Positions 1 through 5,458 of a stretch of DNA of 21,223 bases are shown in pieces (within the stretch, counting starts at the first letter, position 1; every line of letters starts with the position of its first letter). The stretch lies in the IMG/VR virus record IMGVR_UViG_3300006802_000718, positions 1 to 21,223 of that record; one strand, given 5' to 3'. The DNA is from a virus. The notes beneath the pieces are model-generated. The model was not told where the DNA came from and did not search any database. It saw only the letters and a list, made by a program, of their open reading frames with translations. The translations under genes were made by a program, and so were the position numbers.

Positions 1-459
1 ACCGACCCTAACACCATCATAAAATATATATTGTACTTTACTTAGTTGTCCTTTTGCTATCCATTTTGGTATCGTTGAATTTGAACCGAAATATCTAGCT
101 TGCCATCCAACAAGCTTTTCCCCCTCCCAAAAAGGGAAAATTAACAAATCTGTTGCTCTCCCTTTTTGATATAATACACAACCAAATTTACTATATAAAA
201 TATTATTTTTTAACAAATCAGTTTTATCTAATTGATATTTAGATACCCAATTTAAAACAGTATTAGGATATTCTAAATCACACTCAGGTAATATAACTTT
301 TGGTAATATAATATTACCTGGTGTATTTAATTTTTTTATTATATTATAACTACTACTATATCCACATTTAAAACAATATAATCCATCAGGATAGTGTGCT
401 AAATTGTCCCCAGTTCTATCATGGCCTATTGATCTACAACGTGGGCAAGCTGACTGCAT
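1..459 (-). CDS. Zinc-finger primase-like protein, copy 1 (C-terminus beyond left edge)
   Basis: The frame is open from an ATG at 459 to the left edge, giving 153 codons with no stop. The N terminus holds a zinc ribbon with Cys5, Cys8, Cys29 and Cys32 (CPRC and CFKC), around a GDNLA..YPDG segment. Later it has the IFPFW...VGWQAR segment also found in the complete paralog at 2757-3500. These features match the N-terminal zinc-binding primase region of T7 gp4-type proteins, which recognise the priming site. The TOPRIM half would lie outside the window. It is the last visible gene of the leftward operon, starting 5 nt after the stop of the gene at 465-950, with only a weak AAAG ribosome site. 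Relation to the second copy is clear; primase activity is inferred. Confidence 0.75.
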   Translation of the reverse strand, partial: MQSACPRCRSIGHDRTGDNLAHYPDGLYCFKCGYSSSYNIIKKLNTPGNIILPKVILPECDLEYPNTVLNWVSKYQLDKTDLLKNNILYSKFGCVLYQKGRATDLLIFPFWEGEKLVGWQARYFGSNSTIPKWIAKGQLSKVQYIFYDGVRVG

Positions 460-464
460 AATCT

Positions 465-950
465 TTAGTTTTTAAAGATTAAGGGGGCAAGTATTACAAA
501 ACTTTTATCTGATAGAATTACCTTTGCCGGATTTTCCCCATTATATAATATATGGTAATATTTTTTATTTTTATAAGATTTATAAAGTTTGTCAATTATT
601 GACAAATACTTTATATCAAAAGTAGCACCAATATTATTAAATGACTCTGGTATCACTTTTTGATAATTAAGATTATTCTGAGTATAATCATACAGAATAG
701 TAATACCATTTTCATAAATAAATTGTATTTTATTATTATCTTTTAATAATTTAAAGTCTACTAAATTAAAATTAGAAATTAAATCTTTAATCTCTATTTT
801 AATTTGTTGATCTATTTCAAATAGGTGTTTAAATACAAACATAATATTGCCATCAGTACACACTATATTCTCTTTATCTAGTATAAATTTAATTTCTTTT
901 TTTGCTAGGTAATTAATTGTATTTAATTCTGCTTTTGTTAGTATTATCAT
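465..950 (-). CDS. Possible DNA sliding-clamp-like (DnaN-related) phage protein
   Basis: This 161-residue protein follows the hexapeptide-repeat gene directly (TAA then ATG). Its landmarks run in the order expected of short phage proteins related to the DNA polymerase III beta clamp: TDGNIMFVF near residue 32 (compare TDGHRL), YQKVIP near residue 96 (compare the DY..VIP region), a helix-like FDIKYLSIIDKLYK, and a C-terminal PAKVILSDKSFVILAPLI (compare the clamp ending with MPMR). At 161 residues it is less than half a bacterial clamp (about 370), so it would carry one or two clamp domains at most. Placement next to primase-like genes fits a replication role. The assignment rests on remembered motif order, not an alignment, and could be wrong. 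Confidence 0.45.
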   Translation of the reverse strand: MIILTKAELNTINYLAKKEIKFILDKENIVCTDGNIMFVFKHLFEIDQQIKIEIKDLISNFNLVDFKLLKDNNKIQFIYENGITILYDYTQNNLNYQKVIPESFNNIGATFDIKYLSIIDKLYKSYKNKKYYHILYNGENPAKVILSDKSFVILAPLIFKN

Positions 951-1922
951 TTAATTTTGTCCTGTAAAAATTTGTTGATTCCCATACACCCTAGCATATC
1001 CAGACACTAAAGCATTTTCAGACACCCTAGCATTTCCAGACACCCTAGCATTTTCAAACACTAAAGCATTCCCATACACCCTAGCATATCCATATACTTT
1101 AGCATCTCCAGACACTTTAACATCCTCATACACCCTAGCATCCCCAAATACTCTAGCATTATCATACACTTCAGCATTTCCAGACACTTCAGCATTTCCA
1201 GACACTTTAGCATCTCCATACACTTTAGCATCTCCATACACCTTAGCATTATCATACACCCTAGCATTTCCATACACCTTAGCATTATCATACACCCTAG
1301 CATATCCAGACACTAAAGCATTTCCATACACCCTAGCATTTCCAGACACCCAAGCATTTCCATACACCCTAGCATATCCAGACACTAAAGCATTTCCATA
1401 CACCCAAGCATATCCAGACACTAAAGCATTTTCAGACACCCTAGCATATCCAGACACTTCAGCATTTCCAGACACTTCAGCATATCCAGACACTAAAGCA
1501 TTTTCAGACACCCAAGCATTTCCAGACACTAAAGCATTTTCAGACACCCAAGCATATCCAGACACTAAAGCATTTTCAGACACTTCAGCATATCCAGACA
1601 CTAAAGCATTTTCAGACACCCTAGCATATCCAGACACTAAAGCATTTTCAGACACCCTAGCATATCCAGACACTAAAGCATTTTCAGACACCCAAGCATA
1701 TCCAGACACTAAAGCATTTTCAGACACCCTAGCATATCCAGACACTAAAGCATTTTCAGACACCCAAGCATCTTCAGGTTGAGCTAGGTTATCCTCTATT
1801 GCTATCCAACCTCCCAAATCCCCAACTTTAATACCCATACTTGGTATGTCTCTTGTAGCTTGTATTTGGTACAGAATAACACCTTGGTGTGTGATAGTGT
1901 TAGTTGTGAGTTTGTATTTCAT
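951..1922 (-). CDS. Hexapeptide-repeat (left-handed beta-helix-like) protein, 44 repeats
   Basis: The protein has 323 residues. A cap of about 51 residues (MKYKLTTNTITHQG...VGDLGGWIAIEDNLAQPED) is followed by 44 uninterrupted hexapeptides of the form A-x-V-[S/Y/F]-[E/G/D]-[N/Y/D] and an 8-residue tail. Such hexapeptides normally fold as a left-handed parallel beta-helix with three hexapeptides per coil, which would give about 14-15 coils. Proteins with this cap (K-Y-K-L-T...GDLGGW) and VYGNA-type repeats are common in phages and bacteria and have no settled function. No acyltransferase catalytic residues are evident. The start ATG overlaps the stop of the upstream small gene (ATGA). A decayed second copy lies at 2554-2767. 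A rigid rod, scaffold or decoy role is only a guess. Confidence 0.85.
   Translation of the reverse strand: MKYKLTTNTITHQGVILYQIQATRDIPSMGIKVGDLGGWIAIEDNLAQPEDAWVSENALVSGYARVSENALVSGYAWVSENALVSGYARVSENALVSGYARVSENALVSGYAEVSENALVSGYAWVSENALVSGNAWVSENALVSGYAEVSGNAEVSGYARVSENALVSGYAWVYGNALVSGYARVYGNAWVSGNARVYGNALVSGYARVYDNAKVYGNARVYDNAKVYGDAKVYGDAKVSGNAEVSGNAEVYDNARVFGDARVYEDVKVSGDAKVYGYARVYGNALVFENARVSGNARVSENALVSGYARVYGNQQIFTGQN
978..1769 (-). repeat. Coding tandem repeat, 44 units of 18 bp with a 36-bp higher-order period
   Basis: The stretch is 792 bp, exactly 44 units of 18 bp, each encoding one hexapeptide. In the part nearest the gene's 5' end (roughly 1400-1769) units alternate between an EN-type and a GY-type hexapeptide, so the DNA repeats almost perfectly every 36 bp. 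Towards the 3' end the units diverge and become VYGN/VYDN-like. This gradient suggests recent expansion or homogenisation of one half. The repeats create spurious open frames on the same strand. Confidence 0.9.
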
Positions 1923-2080
1923 CTTAGTTTTTCTTGAATTAAATTTAATTTCAATCCAGTATTACACATCTTTATATAATGTTCTGTAGTATAATACTCT
2001 CGAATTTTTTGCTTTAATACCCGCGCTTTTTTAATTAAATATCTAGCACTATCACGTATTTTTGTTTTATCCTTATTCAT
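1919..2080 (-). CDS. Small basic helical protein, copy 1
   Basis: A 53-residue Lys/Arg-rich protein begins at an ATG at 2080 behind a strong AGGAG site about 6 nt upstream. Its stop TGA overlaps the ATG of the hexapeptide-repeat gene (ATGA), so the two are probably translationally coupled. The segment ARYLIKKARVLKQ matches TRYMIQRARRLKQ of the 48-residue protein at 4447-4593, so the two are paralogs. The basic amphipathic character would allow nucleic-acid binding, but no known fold is recognised. Function unknown. Confidence 0.7.
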   Translation of the reverse strand: MNKDKTKIRDSARYLIKKARVLKQKIREYYTTEHYIKMCNTGLKLNLIQEKLR

Positions 2081-2113
2081 AATTTTTCTCCTGTATTCCC
2101 ATACACTAAATAG

Positions 2114-2257
2114 TTAGGAACATAATTTAATTTTCAAAGTAAATGGGATGTTATCTTTTAATAACAATGATATATATTCTGATAAAGTAATAATATCTTT
2201 GATATTAATTTTAATTATTTTATTGTCCATATTATATATTAATATATTTTTATACAT
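2114..2257 (-). CDS. 47-residue phage protein, copy 1
   Basis: The ORF encodes 47 residues starting MYKNILIYNMDNK and containing SEYISLLLKDNIPF. It is co-linear, without gaps, with the 47-residue protein at 4130-4273, which begins with the same MYKNILIYNMDNK and carries SEYISLLLNDNIKF. Conservation of length, start and protein sequence between two separated loci argues that both are real genes although each is very short. The start lies 1 nt after the stop of the gene at 2259-2531. The ribosome site is weak. No known family is recognised. Confidence 0.7.
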   Translation of the reverse strand: MYKNILIYNMDNKIIKINIKDIITLSEYISLLLKDNIPFTLKIKLCS

Positions 2258-2258
2258 A

Positions 2259-2531
2259 TTAATTCATCTTCTCAAAAATATATACATTATTCTTTAGATT
2301 ATCTTTAAAGATTTTATTTTCTATTCCCAAAAAACGCAATAAATACTTCTTAGTCGTAACACTATAATTATAGTAATCGGGATCAAGATAAATAGATCCG
2401 TTTTCTTTTCTTGCGATAATACTATCATAACTCTGGTAGTAAATTATATTATTAATTGAGATAATAAATTGATTTAGCACTGGTTTACCAGATCTACCTT
2501 CCATACTACATACTTGAATATTTTTAGACAT
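2259..2531 (-). CDS. Conserved small phage protein of unknown function (90 aa)
   Basis: The protein starts at an ATG at 2531 behind AAGGAAAGAATA, a good ribosome site. It contains SGKPVLNQFIISINN, then YYQSYDSIIA, GSIYLDPDYYNYS and TTKKYLLRFLG. I recognise this order (a G-K-P/A-V-x-NQF strand, a QSY.S.IA strand, a Y..T..K....FL segment) from small proteins found in many unrelated phages and annotated only as hypothetical. It probably forms a compact beta-rich domain. It sits between the decayed hexapeptide-repeat copy and the small 47-residue gene in the leftward operon. No function is assigned. Confidence 0.75.
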   Translation of the reverse strand: MSKNIQVCSMEGRSGKPVLNQFIISINNIIYYQSYDSIIARKENGSIYLDPDYYNYSVTTKKYLLRFLGIENKIFKDNLKNNVYIFEKMN

Positions 2532-2553
2532 TATTCTTTCCTTATATTAAATT

Positions 2554-2767
2554 TTACAGATACACCTTAGCATTTTCATACACCCAAGCATTTCCAAACA
2601 CCTTAGCATTTTCAAACACCTTAGCATTCCCAAACACCAAAGCATTTCCAAACATCTGAGCATTCCCATCTTGGGAGATGGTTTCCTTCTATCTCAATAA
2701 GAGATAGAATTCTATACAGAGTAGTTTCTCCGTGTAGCTTGATCTCTTCAGTGAGTTTATATTTCAT
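2554..2767 (-). pseudogene. Decayed second copy of the hexapeptide-repeat protein
   Basis: An ATG at 2767 behind AAAGGAG opens a frame starting MKYKLTEEIKLHG and continuing TTLYRI, matching the cap of the 323-residue repeat protein. That frame ends after 48 codons at 2621. From about 2670 the next frame instead encodes six hexapeptides (AQMFGN, ALVFGN, AKVFEN, AKVFGN, AWVYEN, then AKVY) ending in TAA at 2554-2556. Cap and repeats are therefore out of frame, and most of the cap's second half and most repeats are missing. This is best read as a deletion plus frameshift remnant. The 48-residue product could still be made because the ribosome site is intact. The start overlaps the end of the primase-like gene by 11 nt. 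Confidence 0.75.
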
Positions 2768-3500
2768 AAAAATTCTCCTTTATAAAATTAAGTTCTGCAC
2801 AAGTGTGAAGTTTTGGATCACATTTACTAAGTATTGTTGAACATTTTATACCATAATGACTTATTTGTCTAGCTTTTTTTATCGAATATTCGTGCATATT
2901 TTCATCAAGAAATATGATATACTCTTTAAATTGCAACTTAAGCAATTGCAAAGGTTTAAAATTTACACCAAATAGGGGCATAACATACACTCCCAACTTC
3001 GATAATTTAATAGCTGATATGATATCTTCCACCAAAAAAAGCGCACTTGCTTTGTTGTAAGCATGACCGACCTTCCCATTAAAATATATTATATTTTTTT
3101 CTTTAATGTTCCCTTTTGTTAACCATTTGATTTTTTCATCTTTTTTAATGCTACGGGCCTGGTATCCAATTAATTCGCTACCCATCCAAAAGGGAAATAT
3201 AAGTCTACCCATGCCATCACTCCAAAGCACACCATTAAATAGCAAATCATTTTTTGACAAATCAAAGGATGCTATCCAATCGATGATTTTAGCTGGATAA
3301 ACTGTATTGCAATCGTCGGGCAGTGTAATCTTGGGGATAGATTGTGCTTCGGTTTTAGCAACAAAACTATTCTTGCATTGATAATAGCCACAACGAAAGC
3401 AATATTTTGATCCATCGGGATAAATTGCAAGATTATCACCTGCCCGGTCGTTGCCGTTTTTGTGGCAAGCCGGGCATCGTGTGAAGAGTATTCGTGCCAA
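2757..3500 (-). CDS. Zinc-finger TOPRIM primase-like protein, copy 2 (no helicase)
   Basis: This 247-residue protein resembles the primase half of T7 gp4. Cys9, Cys12, Cys34 and Cys37 form a zinc ribbon, a middle segment carries LIFPFW...IGYQARS, and the C-terminal half looks like a TOPRIM domain with FLVEDIISAIKLS (Glu158, residues 155-167) and IIFLDEN (Asp199). The usual DxD pair appears here as D-E-N, so one metal-binding acid may be missing. There is no Walker A motif and no helicase domain. The start is TTG at 3500: no in-frame ATG precedes the zinc finger, and AAAGAG lies just upstream, 2 nt after the previous stop. Copy 1 lies at 1-459. A priming role is inferred from family resemblance. 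Confidence 0.8.
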   Translation of the reverse strand: MARILFTRCPACHKNGNDRAGDNLAIYPDGSKYCFRCGYYQCKNSFVAKTEAQSIPKITLPDDCNTVYPAKIIDWIASFDLSKNDLLFNGVLWSDGMGRLIFPFWMGSELIGYQARSIKKDEKIKWLTKGNIKEKNIIYFNGKVGHAYNKASALFLVEDIISAIKLSKLGVYVMPLFGVNFKPLQLLKLQFKEYIIFLDENMHEYSIKKARQISHYGIKCSTILSKCDPKLHTCAELNFIKENFYEI

Positions 3501-3502
3501 AA

Positions 3503-3694
3503 TTACTCTTTATCTTTTAATAAATTACACAGATCTATTGTTACACTGCTAATATCCCATGCCGAAACCGGCAGCGAATAACACCAATTTCCTCTATCTT
3601 TAAAAAATTGGACATTACCTAATATACCCGGATGATCTTCGGTAGGATTGTCAAAAGCCAAATCCAATAATAAATAAAAATCAGGATCTTTCAT
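3503..3694 (-). CDS. Small acidic protein of unknown function (63 aa)
   Basis: The frame can be extended to a TTG at 3760, but the ATG at 3694 is preceded by AAAGGAGTCGTA, an excellent ribosome site, and using it removes an overlap with the upstream gene. The product starts MKDPDFYLLLDLAFDNPTED and includes DRGNWCYSLPVSAWDISS. Its stop is 2 nt from the TTG start of the primase-like gene, so the two may be coupled. No family is recognised. Between 3695 and 3753 I see no other gene. Confidence 0.65.
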   Translation of the reverse strand: MKDPDFYLLLDLAFDNPTEDHPGILGNVQFFKDRGNWCYSLPVSAWDISSVTIDLCNLLKDKE

Positions 3695-3753
3695 TACGAC
3701 TCCTTTATTTATAATATAATTTAATTTTTTTGTACTTAGTACAATATTCATAA

Positions 3754-4128
3754 TCAACAATTACTAACTAAATAATCAACATCATAAAAAGTAACAATGC
3801 TGTAATCGGGTAACATAATTTCTGCTGTTTGCTCCCAGTCCACTATTATATACCCAGGTAAATTGTAAATAAAATCAAAATCAGATAATAAATCTTTAAT
3901 ATATTCAGTAAAATAGTCAAATCTTATCAGAGTTTCGCCATATTCCCAGTTGGAACAAATCTCACTCGCATCCGCTGCTAATGCTAATAATGCATTTAAT
4001 TCTGTGTCATACTCAAAAAGATCAGTTTTGCCCGCAGTGATATGTATTTGATACATATCTTGCAATTGCTCAATGCGCGTGATAACGTCGCGGCCATCAA
4101 TAAGATTATCAAATTTAGTTATGCTCAT
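3754..4128 (-). CDS. Conserved phage/plasmid protein of unknown function (124 aa)
   Basis: The protein starts at an ATG at 4128 with GGAGGGG at the end of the upstream gene as ribosome site; the two genes are separated by 1 nt. It reads LIDGRDVITRIEQLQ, then ELNALLALAADASEIC, WEYGETLIRFDYFTEYIKDLL, and ends VDWEQTAEIMLPDYSIVTFYDVDYLV. I recognise this pattern (a central W.YGE.LI segment and a terminal I/VDWE.AA..L..DY....F....Y...) from small acidic proteins widespread in phages and plasmids, usually called hypothetical. The acidic composition is shared with DNA-mimic inhibitors, but that role is speculation. Function unknown. Confidence 0.75.
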   Translation of the reverse strand: MSITKFDNLIDGRDVITRIEQLQDMYQIHITAGKTDLFEYDTELNALLALAADASEICSNWEYGETLIRFDYFTEYIKDLLSDFDFIYNLPGYIIVDWEQTAEIMLPDYSIVTFYDVDYLVSNC

Positions 4129-4129
4129 T

Positions 4130-4273
4130 TTATTCCCCTCCCTTGATTTTTAAAGAAAATTTGATGTTATCATTCAAAAGCAATGAAATATATTCTGATA
4201 ATATTACAATATCTTTAGTAACAATTTTTACTACTTTATTATCCATATTATAAATTAATATATTTTTATACAT
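4130..4273 (-). CDS. 47-residue phage protein, copy 2
   Basis: This is the paralog of the protein at 2114-2257, with the same length and the same opening MYKNILIYNMDNK. Its ATG at 4273 follows GGAGTAATA, a good ribosome site. Its last codons (GGA GGG GAA) double as the ribosome site of the next gene. Replacements relative to copy 1 are mostly conservative (I/V, T/S, K/N), which suggests selection on protein sequence. Function unknown. Confidence 0.7.
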   Translation of the reverse strand: MYKNILIYNMDNKVVKIVTKDIVILSEYISLLLNDNIKFSLKIKGGE

Positions 4274-4288
4274 TATTACTCCATTTTA

Positions 4289-4438
4289 TTATATAATATC
4301 AATTTCTTCATCGTTAAAGAGTTCATCAAAAAACTCTACTTCTGTTTTACCGTTTAATTTACCAATAAAAATGTAGCTATTTTGATTACAATCATATAAA
4401 TAAACACTGCCGTACTGATCTACTCTATAGTTATCCAT
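4289..4438 (-). CDS. Small acidic protein of unknown function (49 aa)
   Basis: A 49-residue frame starts at an ATG at 4438 behind AAGGAAAAAC. It begins MDNYRVDQYGSVYLYD and ends with a strongly acidic tail, FFDELFNDEEIDII. It fills the gap between two supported genes in the leftward operon and has a good ribosome site, so it is probably real. No family is recognised and no paralog was found in the window. Confidence 0.6.
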   Translation of the reverse strand: MDNYRVDQYGSVYLYDCNQNSYIFIGKLNGKTEVEFFDELFNDEEIDII

Positions 4439-4446
4439 GTTTTTCC

Positions 4447-4593
4447 TTAATTTTTAAAATTAGCTAATTTGCGTGAACAAGTAACTACAGCTTGATAATG
4501 CCCTACACTATATAATGTGTGTAAATATTGCTTTAGTCGTCTAGCTCTCTGTATCATATAGCGAGTAGCGTTGCGTTTACGAGTATTATCCAT
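4447..4593 (-). CDS. Small basic helical protein, copy 2
   Basis: A 48-residue, Arg/Lys-rich frame begins at an ATG at 4593, 1 nt after the stop of the upstream gene. MDNTRKRNATRYMIQRARRLKQYL aligns with the N-terminal half of the 53-residue protein at 1919-2080, including the RY(M/L)I..AR.LKQ core. The basic helix could bind nucleic acid. It is the second gene of the leftward operon, so it would be among the first expressed. Function unknown. Confidence 0.65.
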   Translation of the reverse strand: MDNTRKRNATRYMIQRARRLKQYLHTLYSVGHYQAVVTCSRKLANFKN

Positions 4594-4594
4594 A

Positions 4595-4858
4595 TTATAT
4601 CTCACTGTAAAATGTTATGCCGCGATTGCGCAAAATCATTTTTAACATATGCTCAAATTGTGCTTGCTCATCTTTTGATTTTGGCATCTTAAATGTAGAT
4701 ATCGGATAATTATCACCAGCCAGGTATAATGATACATAATCACTATCATCATCTATATTGATTAAATCATAATCAATAATTTCTTTGCATAAAGATATGA
4801 AATCATTAGCAAAATAATATTCCTCAGTAACATTAGAATAAGCCATGAATTTAGGCAT
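4595..4858 (-). CDS. First gene of the leftward operon, unknown function (87 aa)
   Basis: The frame could be extended to a TTG at 4927, giving a lipoprotein-like leader. However, a near-perfect sigma-70 promoter overlaps that TTG, so a transcript from it would start only near 4919-4920. The ATG at 4858 is preceded by a G-rich GGGGAAGTGGGG stretch and gives a protein starting MPKFMAYSNVTEEYYF, rich in acidic residues (INIDDDSDY), with a possible C-terminal helix. This start implies a leader of about 60 nt. No family is recognised. Confidence 0.6.
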   Translation of the reverse strand: MPKFMAYSNVTEEYYFANDFISLCKEIIDYDLINIDDDSDYVSLYLAGDNYPISTFKMPKSKDEQAQFEHMLKMILRNRGITFYSEI

Positions 4859-4919
4859 AATATCCCCACTTCCCCAGCAACCGGCTGAGACATCGGTGAT
4901 TAGCAATAGCGCTAAACAT
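4859..4919 (-). promoter_or_regulatory. 5' leader of the leftward operon
   Basis: Between the predicted transcription start and the ATG at 4858 lie about 60 nt that are visibly richer in G and C than their surroundings. They include a short CAGC/GCTG stem around CGGTT close to the ribosome-binding region. They could be the 5' end of a longer protein from another start, or a structured leader that tunes translation. Nothing further can be supported. Confidence 0.35.
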
Positions 4920-4926
4920 GTATACA

Positions 4927-4954
4927 ATTATACTATAGATTTTTTAAAAGTCAA
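4927..4954 (-). promoter_or_regulatory. Leftward sigma-70-type promoter
   Basis: On the minus strand, TTGACT (4949-4954) and TATAAT (4927-4932) are separated by 16 nt. This is the best -35/-10 pair I found in the divergent region, and it points into the leftward operon. The -35 box is abutted by a perfect 11-bp inverted repeat, which suggests repression or activation at this site. Confidence 0.7.
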
Positions 4955-4980
4955 CTATTATTTATCTCTTAAATAATAGT
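4954..4980. promoter_or_regulatory. Perfect 11-bp inverted repeat next to the leftward -35 box
   Basis: ACTATTATTTA (4954-4964) and TAAATAATAGT (4970-4980) are exact inverted copies around TCTCT. The repeat shares one base with the -35 box of the leftward promoter, so a dimeric regulator bound here would contact RNA polymerase. A DNA operator is more likely than an RNA hairpin, since it lies upstream of the predicted transcription start. Confidence 0.6.
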
Positions 4981-5015
4981 ATTATTTTCATATATATATA
5001 TAGCGTGTGATCGAC

Positions 5016-5032
5016 TATATTATGATAATATA
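5016..5032. promoter_or_regulatory. Perfect 8-bp inverted repeat with 1-bp centre
   Basis: TATATTAT and ATAATATA are exact inverted copies around a single G. All-AT palindromes are expected sometimes in such AT-rich DNA, so support is weaker than for neighbouring elements, but it lies within the cluster of dyads upstream of the leftward promoter. Confidence 0.35.
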
Positions 5033-5042
5033 CTATCTATGC

Positions 5043-5061
5043 TATACGGCATTGCCGTATA
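5043..5061. promoter_or_regulatory. GC-containing inverted repeat, possible operator
   Basis: TATACGGC (5043-5050) and GCCGTATA (5054-5061) are perfect inverted copies around ATT. The CGGC/GCCG core is striking in DNA that is otherwise nearly all A and T. No T-run follows on either strand, so an intrinsic terminator is unlikely. It may be a protein-binding site. Confidence 0.5.
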
Positions 5062-5134
5062 ATATAACACATTGTATCTACTCAGTTTATATTGTCAGTT
5101 AATAGGTGTGATTAAAATCAATGACTTAGCACAC

Positions 5135-5155
5135 TTATCCACAGAGTTATCCACA
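5135..5155 (+). promoter_or_regulatory. Two direct perfect DnaA boxes
   Basis: TTATCCACA occurs exactly at 5135-5143 and again at 5147-5155, in the same orientation with 3 bp between. This is the strongest class of the bacterial DnaA box (TTATNCACA). Two exact copies 12 bp apart are very unlikely by chance. An extreme AT-rich tract follows from about 5340, as expected of an unwinding element. It suggests that the element recruits the host DnaA protein to start replication, or uses DnaA as a transcription regulator. Confidence 0.8.
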
Positions 5156-5175
5156 GGTAACATTATTGTTAAATG

Positions 5176-5192
5176 GCTATATTTAATATAGC
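5176..5192. repeat. Small inverted repeat
   Basis: GCTATAT (5176-5182) and ATATAGC (5186-5192) are perfect inverted copies around TTA, about 20 bp right of the DnaA boxes. Its role is unknown; it may belong to the origin. Confidence 0.35.
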
Positions 5193-5310
5193 TCATAAAA
5201 TAGATATAATGAAAAAAGACAATATATTTGTATTATAGAATGTTATTTAAATCGATTTTAAGGGGTCTAGAAGCAACTTTATACTATTAGGGTATATATT
5301 GGTATGTCTT

Positions 5311-5328
5311 AATCAATAATAATTGATT
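5311..5328. repeat. Small inverted repeat
   Basis: AATCAAT (5311-5317) and ATTGATT (5322-5328) are perfect inverted copies around AATA. It lies at the left border of the extreme AT-rich tract. The TTGATT arm could also act as a weak rightward -35 box, with TTATAT at 5346-5351 17 nt away. Confidence 0.3.
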
Positions 5329-5372
5329 GTAGAGCATCCTAGTTATTATATAAAAAAATAAACAGAGGGGGG

Positions 5373-5408
5373 ATAATATGTTTCTTCTTTAACAGAAGAA
5401 TATATTAT
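5373..5408 (+). repeat. Hairpin 0 with two stacked stems
   Basis: An outer stem ATAATAT (5373-5379) pairs with ATATTAT (5402-5408), and an inner stem TTCTTCT (5382-5388) pairs with AGAAGAA (5394-5400), with a small 2x1 internal loop between them and a TTAAC apical loop. It directly follows six consecutive G residues (5367-5372). Its sequence differs from the three downstream hairpins. Confidence 0.5.
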
Positions 5409-5431
5409 ATTAAATAATAATATATTTATGT

Positions 5432-5458
5432 ATAGAAACTACACAAAGTAGTTTCTAT
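5432..5458 (+). repeat. Hairpin A of a three-member family
   Basis: ATAGAAACTAC (5432-5442) pairs perfectly with GTAGTTTCTAT (5448-5458) around ACAAA. The outer ATAGAAA/TTTCTAT portion is identical in hairpins B and C, while the inner stem differs with matching changes on both arms. Confidence 0.6.

Noticed and set aside
1061-1303. Open frame of 80 codons rich in MLGCM/LKCME inside the hexapeptide array
   Set aside because: It is a second reading frame of the 18-bp repeats in the same strand and has no independent start signals; purely a by-product of the repeat.
978-1769. CRISPR array
   Set aside because: The repeats are contiguous 18/36-bp units without unique spacers and keep a single open reading frame encoding hexapeptides.
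3106-3300. Plus-strand frame of 64 codons opposite the primase-like gene
   Set aside because: Antisense to a gene with clear zinc-finger motifs; no ribosome site and no partner genes on that strand.
4870-4927. Lipoprotein signal peptide ending in VSAGC
   Set aside because: It requires a TTG start that overlaps the -10 box of the promoter, so it would not be on the main transcript.
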